Notes: a model not told the origin generated them from the sequence alone. Shown: positions 16,795 to 26,065, counted from the first letter of the stretch. The stretch is DNA of 64,000 bases from Fimbriimonadaceae bacterium (GCA_019454125.1 CP075365.1:62001-126000); one strand, 5' to 3'. Translations and numbers: made by a program.

Positions 16795-17511
16795 CTACTT
16801 CTTGGTTGTTGGCGGAGGCGTGGTCGTTCTTGGTGGCTTTTCTCCACGTTCGATTGTGCCCCCGTCCATCGCTGGCTGTCGAGGCGGCATTGGAGGCTCC
16901 GACCTCGTAATCGGCTTGGAAATCTGTTCTTTGTTCATTGCTGAAGTGAAGACGATAGAGAACGACAAACTGAATGAGATTGCCGTGGAGATGAGGAGTA
17001 AGACCACACCCCAGCGAAGTCCTCGACCGATGGTCTTGGTGCGCTCGATATGGTCTGCGATGAAAGACTCAGCGTTGTCAATAAGCTGCCTCAGAAGTTG
17101 CGCCTCCGAGTCGTATCCTCCTTCTTTCTCGATGATTTGATTCCCGTTAGGTAGATTGCGCACCTTGCGTGTGAGGGCTCCCGCAAGAGCAAGAAATGAA
17201 CCCAATACAAGCAGAGCGGTCGAACTCAAACCCCCAACTATCAACACCATCCCGACCTCCTGGGCATCTTTGAGAAGAGAGACGAGGGCGACCAGCGCTG
17301 CCACCGACCCGCCTGAGGCAAAGCTTGCAACGATACTTGAACTCGTTCGAATCTGAAAGTAGCTCTGTTCTGCCTGAGTAATTCGAAGCTTTTCAAGCTC
17401 CCAAGCCTCCCTGCAAATTTGAGCGTTCGATGGCTTAGCGCTCTTTGGTTCGGGCACCAAGGCGGCTGGCACCGTACTGACAGGCGAGAACTTTGTTGAG
17501 TCGGATGGCAC
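16795..17511 (-). CDS. Three-TM membrane protein in the R-M operon
   Basis: About 238 aa from a GTG at 17511, with GAAGGA just upstream and 16 nt after the first hsdS. Two adjacent hydrophobic helices (VASFASGGSVAALVALVSLL and GMVLIVGGLSSTALLVLGSF) and a third further on (WGVVLLLISTAISFSLSFSI) are separated by a charged helical region of about 45 residues. The C-terminal tail is proline-rich (PPRTTTPPPTTKK). Not recognised. Membrane proteins of two or three helices are often effectors in defence operons, which makes the location suggestive; no catalytic domain is seen. Confidence 0.65.
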   Translation of the reverse strand: MPSDSTKFSPVSTVPAALVPEPKSAKPSNAQICREAWELEKLRITQAEQSYFQIRTSSSIVASFASGGSVAALVALVSLLKDAQEVGMVLIVGGLSSTALLVLGSFLALAGALTRKVRNLPNGNQIIEKEGGYDSEAQLLRQLIDNAESFIADHIERTKTIGRGLRWGVVLLLISTAISFSLSFSIVFTSAMNKEQISKPITRSEPPMPPRQPAMDGGTIERGEKPPRTTTPPPTTKK

Positions 17512-17527
17512 CGCTTCCTTCGCCTTA

Positions 17528-18925
17528 CTAGTTCTCTGTTTCCTCGTCCTCAAGCTCCAAGTCCTCCGGCGAGTGGGCATCAATGGCTTCGAAGAGCGAT
17601 TCTTCGACCTCGGGCAAGTCGAGGTGGCGGACATCGAGTTGACCGGTCACCACGTCAGCGACGAGGCGGGTGCGGTATTCACGAATGAAGTCGATTTCAG
17701 ACCTCGTCAGTTGTAGTGCGCGGTCGATTTCTCGGCTCTCTTCTGCAATCCGAGTAACTATTCCGGCTTGTTCAGACAGCGGTGGCTCTATGATGACGCA
17801 GTCCCGAATTCGCCCTTGGCTGATGTTCGGGTCTTTGCGTGTTCCATCCGCACCCACCATCCAGAAAGGGCGTTGAAGTTGCATGAACCTAAAGAGGAAT
17901 TCAGGTTGGAATCTCTTGTTCGGAAGGATTCCGCAAACAGCCTGATTGAGCGCCGCTGGGAATGTGAGGAGTCCATTCTTGCCAATTGTTCCAGCGCCGC
18001 CGTACATGGCGACCAATACCGTTCCTGCTGAAACGACTTTGCAGGCTGTATCCCGAAGCGCCCGGTCGGTGATTCCAATTTCGAAGGAATCCATGATGTC
18101 GTTGGTCAGGTCGGTCGTTCGAATCCACGGAGTTGAACCACCGTAGTAAAGCTCCTGCATGGAGGTGTTTGGCGTTCCTCCACTGGTAGTTCTGAATGCC
18201 CACTTTACTTTCACCTCATTCCAGTGGGCTGGAATCTCTTCCAGCCAGTCGATGCCGGAGGGTTTGAGGGGGACGGTGGGGTCGAGACCTCGGGTGACGG
18301 CACGGTGGATGATGGCTTGCTTCTGCTCGTTCAGCAACTCGATGAGCCGCCGCTTGGTCTTGATAAGCTGATTCACCCGATGGTCGAGGTGGCGAATGAA
18401 GCGCACAATTTGCGCCTGCTCGTCGGGAGGCGGAACGGGGATTGGCAGGCGTCGGAAGTCCACCCAAGACAGATTCTGCCGTAGACCTGACCCTAACCCA
18501 TAGAACACCTTCTTGATGTCGTATGCGTGAAGCAACAGGTGGGCATAATCCTCCGTCAGCTTGCCCTTCGTTTCGAGGCACATATACGCTGAGGTGATGA
18601 TGCCTCGGTCTTTCGCCTGACCCACTCGCAGACTGACATGGTCGTTCTGTAGGTCGGTCGGTCGAATGATGATGTTGCCTGGTTCGACAATCTGGTAGGT
18701 CTCGAATGATTCGGGCACGAGTCCACGCAGCTTGTCCTGTGGCTTGATGACCACTCGACCGTAGCTGAGAGAGAGCACTGTGGGTTCAACCAGACCGATG
18801 TTCTTGACCTGCCGTTCCTGGAGGACAGCCAATCCGGGCTCTACTTGCCAGCGGCTCGGGAACTCTCCAAGCCACTCAAGAGCCGTTGGCTGGAAGTCCG
18901 AATTCTGCTTGAGCGCCGTGCTCAC
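17528..18925 (-). CDS. hsdS: Type I restriction specificity subunit S, first copy
   Basis: About 465 aa. Both half-repeats are clear: WLGEFPSRWQV opens the first and WLEEIPAHWNEVKV the second. Each is followed by a spacer, LPIPVPPPDEQAQIVRFIRHLD and EPPLSEQAGIVTRIAEES. HsdS sets the DNA target of the methylase and nuclease. I chose the GTG at 18925, whose G-T-G-A overlaps the stop of the upstream GHKL gene; an upstream ATG at 18982 lies inside that gene. The acidic C-terminal tail (about 40 residues after VTGQLDVRHL) is longer than usual. Confidence 0.95.
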   Translation of the reverse strand: MSTALKQNSDFQPTALEWLGEFPSRWQVEPGLAVLQERQVKNIGLVEPTVLSLSYGRVVIKPQDKLRGLVPESFETYQIVEPGNIIIRPTDLQNDHVSLRVGQAKDRGIITSAYMCLETKGKLTEDYAHLLLHAYDIKKVFYGLGSGLRQNLSWVDFRRLPIPVPPPDEQAQIVRFIRHLDHRVNQLIKTKRRLIELLNEQKQAIIHRAVTRGLDPTVPLKPSGIDWLEEIPAHWNEVKVKWAFRTTSGGTPNTSMQELYYGGSTPWIRTTDLTNDIMDSFEIGITDRALRDTACKVVSAGTVLVAMYGGAGTIGKNGLLTFPAALNQAVCGILPNKRFQPEFLFRFMQLQRPFWMVGADGTRKDPNISQGRIRDCVIIEPPLSEQAGIVTRIAEESREIDRALQLTRSEIDFIREYRTRLVADVVTGQLDVRHLDLPEVEESLFEAIDAHSPEDLELEDEETEN

Positions 18926-21900
18926 GCCTTCACCTCGCCGGTCTCGACGTTGACCTGGCTGACCATCGCAATCTCTCTCCATCCTTCATCGAAAGTGAAG
19001 GTTCGAGCATTCCCAGCAGGGTCTTGGATTTTCAGGATTCGAGGTTCCTCAGAAGTGGCGTTTTCGACGATATAGAGCCAGTAGCGGTAGCCCTTCTCAA
19101 GAGCCATCTCGAACTGCGCCTTCGACATCCCGACCGGATGATTCGCCAACGTGCCGACCATCGCCTTGACCTCAATCCAGCGGTTCGTGTGACCGTCGTC
19201 GTCCGTGCCAAAGAGGTCATAGCCCTTGTTGCCTGCTGGCGTCCGCTGCAGGTCTGATTCGAGCGTGAGGATGTGGTCGATGGCGACCGCCTCGACCTTC
19301 ATTCGCTGCTCATGGGTCTCGGAATCCGAGAATTCATCGTCCTCGACCTCGACGGGATGAGTCTTCAGATAGCTGAAGAACTCTCGACGACCGGCATGGG
19401 AGTTCTTGCTGGTCGAGGAACTAGACCCACCTGCGCCGCTAGAGGAGCCACTGCCAATTGACCTTGAGCCCCCCACATTTGAGCTACCACCTCCGCCTCC
19501 TGCACCCGTTCCCTCACCCTGGTTGCTGCCACTACCAGCACTGGCTCCAGAATCTCCTGCATCGCCGCCCTCGTCACCTTGATTGTTGTTATCGCCCTCT
19601 TCGTTCTCGTCTTCCTCAACCCCAATGACTAACCCAAGGCGCTGAAGGACTTCTTCGTCGCTAAGCCCGCTCTTCTTGATTCGGCTTAAGACATCCAAGT
19701 TCAAGCCAGTCGCCTCAGCAAGCTGAGCTAGGGCAGATGGGCGGAACTTGAGTGCAGATTGGAGAACGGCGTTCGGTTCCCATGGTGGCTCGATGTGCTC
19801 GAACACAACCTCATCTGGACTAGAAAGTTTGCCCTCGGGAGTCGGAATCCACTCTGAAGCCTTAAGGATGCGAACAAACTCAGCGTCATACTTTGTGCTG
19901 CGTCCGGTTCCATAAAACCAATGGTACGTTGCCCTCAGAACAGCCTCACGTCGATATTCGACCAAATCACCTAGAGCATCCCAAAGGATTTGGCAACGCA
20001 CCACTGCCTGCTCAAACGGCAGTTCAGCAATGCGCTTAAGGAGGGCATTTAGACGCCCAATCGTCCGGTTGTCATGAGATTCACCGCCCGTTGAGGTTGC
20101 ATAGCCTGCCATCTGCCGGAGTTCTGCACGTTCGCTCTCATCTGGCTTGGCGTCTGTCGTGACGGTTTTCAGAGTTCGTGAAACCCCGCTGGCAAGCAAA
20201 ACTTCCCGCATATCCTCCCCCTGCAGACCTGTCACTGACTCGTCGATGAAGCGGACGCCAGATACGCCTTCGAATAGCGTCTTGAGGCGCTCCGTCGGAA
20301 GGTAGCACTGAGTGGGCACAACCCACTTCCGCACCCCAGTATCATCAACTGAAGGAATCCAATAGGCAGTGCGAAGCTCATTCGTGAGGCGCTCTCTGGT
20401 GTTTCTGTTTTCGAATGCGGACTGAATCGCTTGCAGATGCTCTCGATAGAGTTCGAGGTCGTCATGCTCCATTCCATCCCCGTACAACGGCAGAATATTG
20501 ACGATGACCCCGTCCACTGGGTCAGGCTTGGTGAGCTTGAGGCTGTTCTGAAGGAAAGCGAATGCGTCTTCCGAAGCACAAACAGTGGAGCGAACAGTTG
20601 GGAACCCACTTGTCGAGGCGGAAGGAAGATAGGCATTGTGCCTTTCGCCACTTCGAGCCGCAACGTGAGAACCATCTTCAAGCCGCGCCCAAGGTTTGTT
20701 GAGGTTTGCAGCGACCTTCCAGAGATAGGGCAATCCCCCAAGATATTCGTAGAGGTGCTCAATCCAAGAATCAGGTTGAGCCGTAAGGAACTGAGGCGTC
20801 ACCCTCGTTACGAAGCCTTGCGGTGTTAACTCTGTGATACCGTGCTCGTTTCGCAGGTAGTCGCTTACCGCAGACATCCGCTCCAAGGTGAGATTTGGGT
20901 CTAGCCATTCAAGCTCAGTGTCGGACTCGAATAGTGCTTGCAGTTGCTCCGGGCTCACCAGTTCGATAAGCTCTCGTCGTGTTAGCTTAACTTCTCCAAC
21001 TCTCGCAAAGCTGCCGCCGCTAGTGGGAAGGAGGGGAATCTGTTCAAGGGCTTCAGCGAAGGCGTCATACAAGGGACGGAACATCGAGCCCTCAGGAAAG
21101 TCGTCCTCGTCAATCGGCATCCCGCTGAGGACATCGACCGAAAGGGCGTCCATGTCTCTGAGCACACCCAACGACTCTACAAGCAACGAAGCAGTCTCTT
21201 CGATGAGATGCTGATTCCAGGTGGCTTTTGGGGGAACGTTGTCCCGAGCCGGAGTGGTTCGATAGGGAGCTTGAAGAACTACCCCAAGATTCGTTTGGAC
21301 GCTCGTCGGAAAGAACGCTGCCAGTCTTGAGTCGGCAACGGGTTTCAGCTTGAGTTCGCCCGGTGGCGATGCCAAGTCCACTGAGTAGGCAATCTCAACC
21401 GCTCCAACCTCTACGCCGTCGGATTCGACAGGTCGAGAGAAGACGAGCCACTGCTCTTCTGCAAGTTCTCCGCCCGTGTTACTGGTGCCAATGAGGGTCA
21501 CTCGCCTCAATCCTGGCTTCAACTCGACCGACTCACGGCAGTACGTGCCGCTTGCACCGTCCTCGATGCTCCAATCTACTTCCTCGACGTGACGGAGAAA
21601 CAGCAGGGTTTTCGCATCCAGCTTTTCGAGCCCTTCACTGATTTCACCGAATGCTGGACTGTCTTCAGGGCGGAAAGGGAACCAGAAGCTGGTCTCGCCA
21701 TCTTGCTGTTCGCAGGGCTGCAATTCAACGGGATGGACATAGTCTTCGATGGCAAAGTGTTGTCCTGCCGAGCGAATCTCCGGTCGGTCGGTGACGGCAT
21801 AAACCGACTTGAAGCCAATACCAAATCGCCCGATTGCGGTCAGTTCATCCTTCTTGGTGCTCTTGTTAATGCCGCAGATTCCTCGAACATCTGCTTCGTC

Positions 21901-22137
21901 GAACGGCTTGCCCTTGTGGGAGACTCTGAGCCCCTCACGACTTAGCTCGAACCGAACCGAGCGTGAGCCGGTGCTGGCTCGCTTTCGGATTGCATCCTCG
22001 GCGTTTTGGAGAAGCTCGAAGACGAAGTGAGTTCGTTCGTGGTACAGGTTGGCGAGCAGTTCAGGAGCCCATTCGCCGACATCCGTGCCATAGCGCTTGA
22101 GGTTTTCTTCACTGAGGGCTGCGTAGTCAATCTGCAT
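18922..22137 (-). CDS. NO VEIN/sacsin-like GHKL ATPase with C-terminal DUF3883 nuclease-like domain
   Basis: 1071 aa. The N-terminal 200 residues are an Hsp90-type GHKL ATPase: ELLQNAEDA (N box), the GICGINKSTK and IGRFGIGFKSVY loops (G boxes). A long unassigned middle follows. An acidic Gly/Ser-rich linker (about residues 840-925) precedes a C-terminal DUF3883 domain with GYDLFGTDDDGHTNRWIEVKA, a D...ExK arrangement typical of PD-(D/E)xK nucleases. The plant NO VEIN protein has the same two end domains. Placed between the PIN-like gene and hsdS and coupled to hsdS (GTGA), it is most likely a defence component. Whether it works with HsdMRS or independently cannot be told from sequence. Confidence 0.8.
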   Translation of the reverse strand: MQIDYAALSEENLKRYGTDVGEWAPELLANLYHERTHFVFELLQNAEDAIRKRASTGSRSVRFELSREGLRVSHKGKPFDEADVRGICGINKSTKKDELTAIGRFGIGFKSVYAVTDRPEIRSAGQHFAIEDYVHPVELQPCEQQDGETSFWFPFRPEDSPAFGEISEGLEKLDAKTLLFLRHVEEVDWSIEDGASGTYCRESVELKPGLRRVTLIGTSNTGGELAEEQWLVFSRPVESDGVEVGAVEIAYSVDLASPPGELKLKPVADSRLAAFFPTSVQTNLGVVLQAPYRTTPARDNVPPKATWNQHLIEETASLLVESLGVLRDMDALSVDVLSGMPIDEDDFPEGSMFRPLYDAFAEALEQIPLLPTSGGSFARVGEVKLTRRELIELVSPEQLQALFESDTELEWLDPNLTLERMSAVSDYLRNEHGITELTPQGFVTRVTPQFLTAQPDSWIEHLYEYLGGLPYLWKVAANLNKPWARLEDGSHVAARSGERHNAYLPSASTSGFPTVRSTVCASEDAFAFLQNSLKLTKPDPVDGVIVNILPLYGDGMEHDDLELYREHLQAIQSAFENRNTRERLTNELRTAYWIPSVDDTGVRKWVVPTQCYLPTERLKTLFEGVSGVRFIDESVTGLQGEDMREVLLASGVSRTLKTVTTDAKPDESERAELRQMAGYATSTGGESHDNRTIGRLNALLKRIAELPFEQAVVRCQILWDALGDLVEYRREAVLRATYHWFYGTGRSTKYDAEFVRILKASEWIPTPEGKLSSPDEVVFEHIEPPWEPNAVLQSALKFRPSALAQLAEATGLNLDVLSRIKKSGLSDEEVLQRLGLVIGVEEDENEEGDNNNQGDEGGDAGDSGASAGSGSNQGEGTGAGGGGGSSNVGGSRSIGSGSSSGAGGSSSSTSKNSHAGRREFFSYLKTHPVEVEDDEFSDSETHEQRMKVEAVAIDHILTLESDLQRTPAGNKGYDLFGTDDDGHTNRWIEVKAMVGTLANHPVGMSKAQFEMALEKGYRYWLYIVENATSEEPRILKIQDPAGNARTFTFDEGWREIAMVSQVNVETGEVKA

Positions 22138-22153
22138 CGAACCTCCTCAACTC

Positions 22154-22672
22154 TCAGCCTTCCTTGGGCACGATGTCCAACTTGTAGCCACACTCGTTCA
22201 GCCAACCGTAGAAGTCAACACACTTGACCCCAAGGTGGTCACAGGCATCAGGAACCTTTAACCGCTGCTTCTCTGGTTTCTTGCGTTTCTCCATCGTGAC
22301 GACAATGGCTTCGCCTGCAAACAGGTCTTGATTAGGATTCCGGTGATGGGCAAGAGCCGTCGCAACCAAGAAGTGGTCGGCATCGACAGACTCGGTCTTG
22401 GTGGCGTCAACAAAATCCGGTATGGCAGCGACTTCCCGAATAACTTTCATAGTCTCGTTTGTCACAGGCTCAAAGCACTTCTCCTTGTGCTGGTCAGCCC
22501 ATTCCTTAGCGACACCGCCTTTCATTTCACGGAATACGTGTTCGCACACCCTTATCCTTCCAGTCTTTACCTGGGACTCGGCAAGCTCGTGAATCTTGGG
22601 GATTATTGTCGATGGGAATTGCTCGTTGAGCGTGATGATGATATTCGCATCCCAATAGAAGATGGCTTCCAT
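22154..22672 (-). CDS. DUF4411 PIN-like protein
   Basis: 172 aa. It opens with FYWDANIIITLNEQFP, has a conserved Glu in HVFREMKGG, an acidic SVDADHFLVATALA block and an IVVTMEKRKKPEKQRLKVPDAC segment when read in pieces, matching the DUF4411 family as I remember it. That family has a PIN-like fold and commonly follows an XRE-ImmA/IrrE gene, as here. TGATG joins the two genes (shared base at 22672). A toxin-type RNase is the likely role, with the XRE-peptidase as partner or regulator. Confidence 0.75.
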   Translation of the reverse strand: MEAIFYWDANIIITLNEQFPSTIIPKIHELAESQVKTGRIRVCEHVFREMKGGVAKEWADQHKEKCFEPVTNETMKVIREVAAIPDFVDATKTESVDADHFLVATALAHHRNPNQDLFAGEAIVVTMEKRKKPEKQRLKVPDACDHLGVKCVDFYGWLNECGYKLDIVPKEG

Positions 22673-23904
22673 CAGTCCACCACCTTGCGCCGACTAAGCT
22701 CAAGTTCTAGCGCTTCGAACTGGTAATCCCGCAGACCTAAGAGGTCTTGCGCATCGGAGAATTCAAGCGTGCCCGAAGACATCGCCTGAAGCACTCGTCG
22801 GGTAAGGGTCTCACCACGAGCCGACAGGGAGTCGGCAACAGGCGATGCCCCTTTGCGTTCCTTGCCAAGCAGCTTGTTCTTCTCCTCCCGAGCCTTTTGC
22901 TTCGCCTCCCGAAGTTCAGACTCTTCTTCGTCGATTTTTCTCCAAGCTGAGAATACGGCAGTGGACTTGGACTTGGGAACTTTGCCCGATTCGATAAGCC
23001 TGTGAAGCAAAACGTATTTGCTGACCCGGAATTTCTTTGCATACTTATCCACGAGCCCAGCGTCCGTCGCTCCTTCTTTGGAGATGTCAGCAACGGCGGC
23101 TTGAACCTCCTTCGCCCCCGGTGGCAGAAGTAGCGCCGAAGCGAACCTGTTGCAGAACGTCTCCGTTCTCTTTACTGCGTCTCGACCAGTCTGAATACGG
23201 TCGGCTCCTAAATCGGAAACCACCGACTGTCGCAAGCACAAGTGCGCTAACTCATGGAAGAGTGTAAAGACCTGTTGGGACTTGTAGCCTTCTAAGTTGA
23301 AACCAACCAATGGGAAGCGGGGATGCCAAATAGCAAATCCCAACGCCTGCTCTCGTTCAACTCTGAATCCGAATGTGAGGACGCCAGTCAGGAAGAGTGC
23401 GTGCCTCCACTCTCGTAAACCTCGATTTTCTAGTTTGAACTTCTTTTGCTGAGCTAAGGTTACGCCCAAGGCTGTTCGCATTTCGTCAGCCCGCACAACG
23501 GGGTCGTCGCTGATTTGGAAGGCAGGCAGGTTTGAAGTCCACTCAGAAAGGACATCTTCCCAGTCCTCATCCAATCGCGACTGAAGGTACCGTGCTCGCC
23601 GAATATCGAGAACGAGGTCTGCTGAGAAACTCCCTTTGCTTCGGTTGCCCACCGTTCTGTAATCCAGCAGGGGCTTGGGTTCAGAAGGTTCTTCGGGCAT
23701 GAAGAAGACAATGCAGGGTCGCTTGACCTTGTTCGCTATCCTTTCAATTTGGCGAAGAGTCGGAAAGGAAACGCCAGATTCCCATTCCCGATATCTCTCG
23801 ACTGAAACGTCAGCAACCTGAGCCAACTCCTCTTCAGTTCGAAGCGAAGCTTTGCGAGCCCAGACCAGCACCTCCTTTGTGATTGGTGCTAACACGCTGC
23901 TCAT
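22672..23904 (-). CDS. XRE HTH-ImmA/IrrE metallopeptidase
   Basis: 410 aa. The N-terminal helix-turn-helix (EELAQVADVSVERYREWESGVSFP, about 24-48) is of Cro/CI type. The peptidase domain has the zinc motif HELAH in FTLFHELAHLCLR, with a nearby Arg/Glu-rich stretch. The ImmA/IrrE family cleaves repressors during stress or induction. It overlaps hsdM by 4 nt upstream (ATGA) and DUF4411 downstream (TGATG), so its output is tied to the methylase. It may control the toxin-like partner or the operon; this is inferred. Confidence 0.88.
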   Translation of the reverse strand: MSSVLAPITKEVLVWARKASLRTEEELAQVADVSVERYREWESGVSFPTLRQIERIANKVKRPCIVFFMPEEPSEPKPLLDYRTVGNRSKGSFSADLVLDIRRARYLQSRLDEDWEDVLSEWTSNLPAFQISDDPVVRADEMRTALGVTLAQQKKFKLENRGLREWRHALFLTGVLTFGFRVEREQALGFAIWHPRFPLVGFNLEGYKSQQVFTLFHELAHLCLRQSVVSDLGADRIQTGRDAVKRTETFCNRFASALLLPPGAKEVQAAVADISKEGATDAGLVDKYAKKFRVSKYVLLHRLIESGKVPKSKSTAVFSAWRKIDEEESELREAKQKAREEKNKLLGKERKGASPVADSLSARGETLTRRVLQAMSSGTLEFSDAQDLLGLRDYQFEALELELSRRKVVD

Positions 23905-25871
23905 GTCTCGACCTCCACGAGAACCTCATCTAGCAGACCCTCTGTCTCTTTCTCCAGGGCTTCGATGTCCCGCCGAATCTCTTCCAGCGTCCGCATCGGC
24001 TTGGGCTTGTAGAAGTAGCGGGTGAAGCTGATTTCGTAGCCAATCTGCGTTTTGTCGTCATCAACCCAAGCATCAGGTACGTTCGGCAGCACTTCCCGCT
24101 GAATGAACGCTTCGATGCCGCCATCTTCGAGCAGCGGCACGTTCTCGGTGTCTCGGAGGTCGGTGTCTGGCTCGTATTCCACGACGCAGGTCTTGCCGCC
24201 GATGACGACTTCGAAAAGCCCGTGCATGGGGTCGGCTACGGCGTTCTTGTGAATCTTCTTGATAACCGGATGGGCAGACTCGTCCACTCCGTTCGTCGCC
24301 TTAAGCTCCTTGATTTCCTTGGAAGAATAGGCTCTTGCCGGGTCGATTCCCTTGATGCGCAGGGGACGCTCGACAACGACCTTCCAGTATCCAAACGCCT
24401 CATTGGGGAAGAGCTTTGACTGCTCTGACTCCTCGAATGCTAGGAAGGCATCCATGACCCGCTGGATATCCTCAGGCGCAAGTTCACAGTTCTTCTTGCC
24501 CAGGTTCTTGCGCAGGGACTTGAACCACTGCGTAGCGTCGATGAGTTGGACTTTGCCTCGCCGGTGCTCTGGCTTTCGATTGGTGAGCACCCAGATGTAC
24601 GTGGCAATGCCGGTGTTGTAGAACATGTTAAGCGGGAGTGCAATGATGGCTTCAAGCCAGTCATTCTCCAGAATCCAACGTCGTATATTGGACTCGCCCT
24701 GCCCAGCGTCGCCTGTGAAGAGCGAACTGCCGTTGTGTACTTCGGCGATACGACTCCCGAGAGGCGTGTTGTGCTTCATCTTGGCGAGCTTGTTCACGAG
24801 GAACATCAACTGACCGTCGCTGGAACGGGTGATGAGACTGAACTCGGGGTCTCCAGCGTGCTCGATGATGAAGCGTTGGTCGGTGAGTTCACCCTTGCCG
24901 CCCATACGCTCCAGGTCGGTCTTCCAACTCTTGCCATAGGGCGGGTTGGAGAGCATGAAGTCGAACTCACGGGACGGGAAACCATCTTGAGAGAGCGTTG
25001 AGCCGAGCCGGAAGTTCTCTGCCTCTTCACCCTCGCCTTTCAGAATCAAGTCCGCCTTTGTGATGGCATAGGTCTCAGGATTCACCTCCTGACCAAAGAG
25101 GTGAATGGTCACGTCTTTCCCATGCTCTTTCGCAAGCTCTTTGAGCCGCTCTTCAGCAACGGTGAGCATGCCTCCGGTTCCACAGGCGGCATCGTAGACC
25201 AGGTATGGGGCGGACTGTATCTGGTCGGCGATTGGACGGAAGATGAGTTCCGCCATCAGCTTGACGACATCTCTGGGAGTAAAGTGCTCTCCGGCTTCCT
25301 CGTTGTTCTCCTCGTTGAATCGGCGAATCAACTCCTCGAACATCGTGCCCATCGCATGGTTATCGAGAGCAGGAACCTTCTCCTTGCCATCTGTGTCGAG
25401 CACCGGCTGTGGTGAGAGGTTGATGGAGCGGTCAAGAAATTTCTCGATGAGGCTGCCAAGGATGTCGGCTTCCACGAGGGTCGGAATCTGGTTGCGGAAC
25501 TTGAATTTGTCGAGAATCTCCTGAACGTTCGAAGAGAAACCGTCGAGATATGCCTCGAAATCATCCTTCAAGCGCTGTGCGGTCGCTCTGGACTTGAGGT
25601 CTCGGAGGGTGAAAGGGGACGCATTGTAAAACGCCTGACCTGCAGCTTGTCGAAGTGCCGCCTCCTGGTTGGCGACGCCCGCTGCATCCAGGTTCTTCTT
25701 CATGTCCAGGACGGCTTGCTTGGTCGGTTCCAGGACGGCGTCGAGGCGTCGAATAACGACCATCGGCAGGATGACATCCCGGTATTTGCCCCGGACGTAA
25801 ACGTCCCTGAGCACGTCGTCGGCGATGCCCCAGATGAAATTTGTAATCCAGCCCAGCGTTTGTGCGTTCAT
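23901..25871 (-). CDS. hsdM: Type I restriction-modification methyltransferase subunit M
   Basis: 656 aa. The N-terminal HsdM helical domain (about 15-150) is followed by the N6-adenine methylase core. AdoMet motif I is VYDAACGTGGML (about 225-236), and the catalytic motif IV is SNPPYGKSW (about 308-316). HsdM with HsdS methylates the target and protects host DNA. The start overlaps the Phd-like gene by 4 nt (ATGA at 25871-25868), and the stop overlaps the XRE-ImmA gene. The long C-terminal part has the usual coiled-coil end (RTLEEIRRDIEALEKETEGLL). Confidence 0.97.
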   Translation of the reverse strand: MNAQTLGWITNFIWGIADDVLRDVYVRGKYRDVILPMVVIRRLDAVLEPTKQAVLDMKKNLDAAGVANQEAALRQAAGQAFYNASPFTLRDLKSRATAQRLKDDFEAYLDGFSSNVQEILDKFKFRNQIPTLVEADILGSLIEKFLDRSINLSPQPVLDTDGKEKVPALDNHAMGTMFEELIRRFNEENNEEAGEHFTPRDVVKLMAELIFRPIADQIQSAPYLVYDAACGTGGMLTVAEERLKELAKEHGKDVTIHLFGQEVNPETYAITKADLILKGEGEEAENFRLGSTLSQDGFPSREFDFMLSNPPYGKSWKTDLERMGGKGELTDQRFIIEHAGDPEFSLITRSSDGQLMFLVNKLAKMKHNTPLGSRIAEVHNGSSLFTGDAGQGESNIRRWILENDWLEAIIALPLNMFYNTGIATYIWVLTNRKPEHRRGKVQLIDATQWFKSLRKNLGKKNCELAPEDIQRVMDAFLAFEESEQSKLFPNEAFGYWKVVVERPLRIKGIDPARAYSSKEIKELKATNGVDESAHPVIKKIHKNAVADPMHGLFEVVIGGKTCVVEYEPDTDLRDTENVPLLEDGGIEAFIQREVLPNVPDAWVDDDKTQIGYEISFTRYFYKPKPMRTLEEIRRDIEALEKETEGLLDEVLVEVET

Positions 25872-26065
25872 CCCTGCCCTCTACCTTCTGCCCGTTCAAG
25901 CCGCTCCAAAAGCTCTTGATAACCTTCGGCGTCTTGGAGCACCAGCGTCGCCTTTCCTTTGACCGTCAACACGACCGGTGCCTTGGATTCCGACAGTCGA
26001 GCAATGTGCTCTTTGTGGTTCCGCAGGAAGTCGGTCAGCGAGTAGACGTGTCTTAAATCCAGCAT
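25868..26065 (-). CDS. Phd/YefM-type antitoxin-like protein at the head of the hsdM operon
   Basis: 65 aa. The Phd fold is suggested by LTDFLRNHKEHIARLSESK, then VVLTVKGKATLVLQDAEGYQELL, at the family's normal length. No RelE/ParE or Doc toxin follows; hsdM is the next gene, overlapping by 4 nt. A TATGAT and a GGAGGG lie before the ATG, so this looks like the first gene of the long operon. Phd proteins bind their own promoter, so it may act as the operon repressor. Confidence 0.75.
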   Translation of the reverse strand: MLDLRHVYSLTDFLRNHKEHIARLSESKAPVVLTVKGKATLVLQDAEGYQELLERLERAEGRGQG

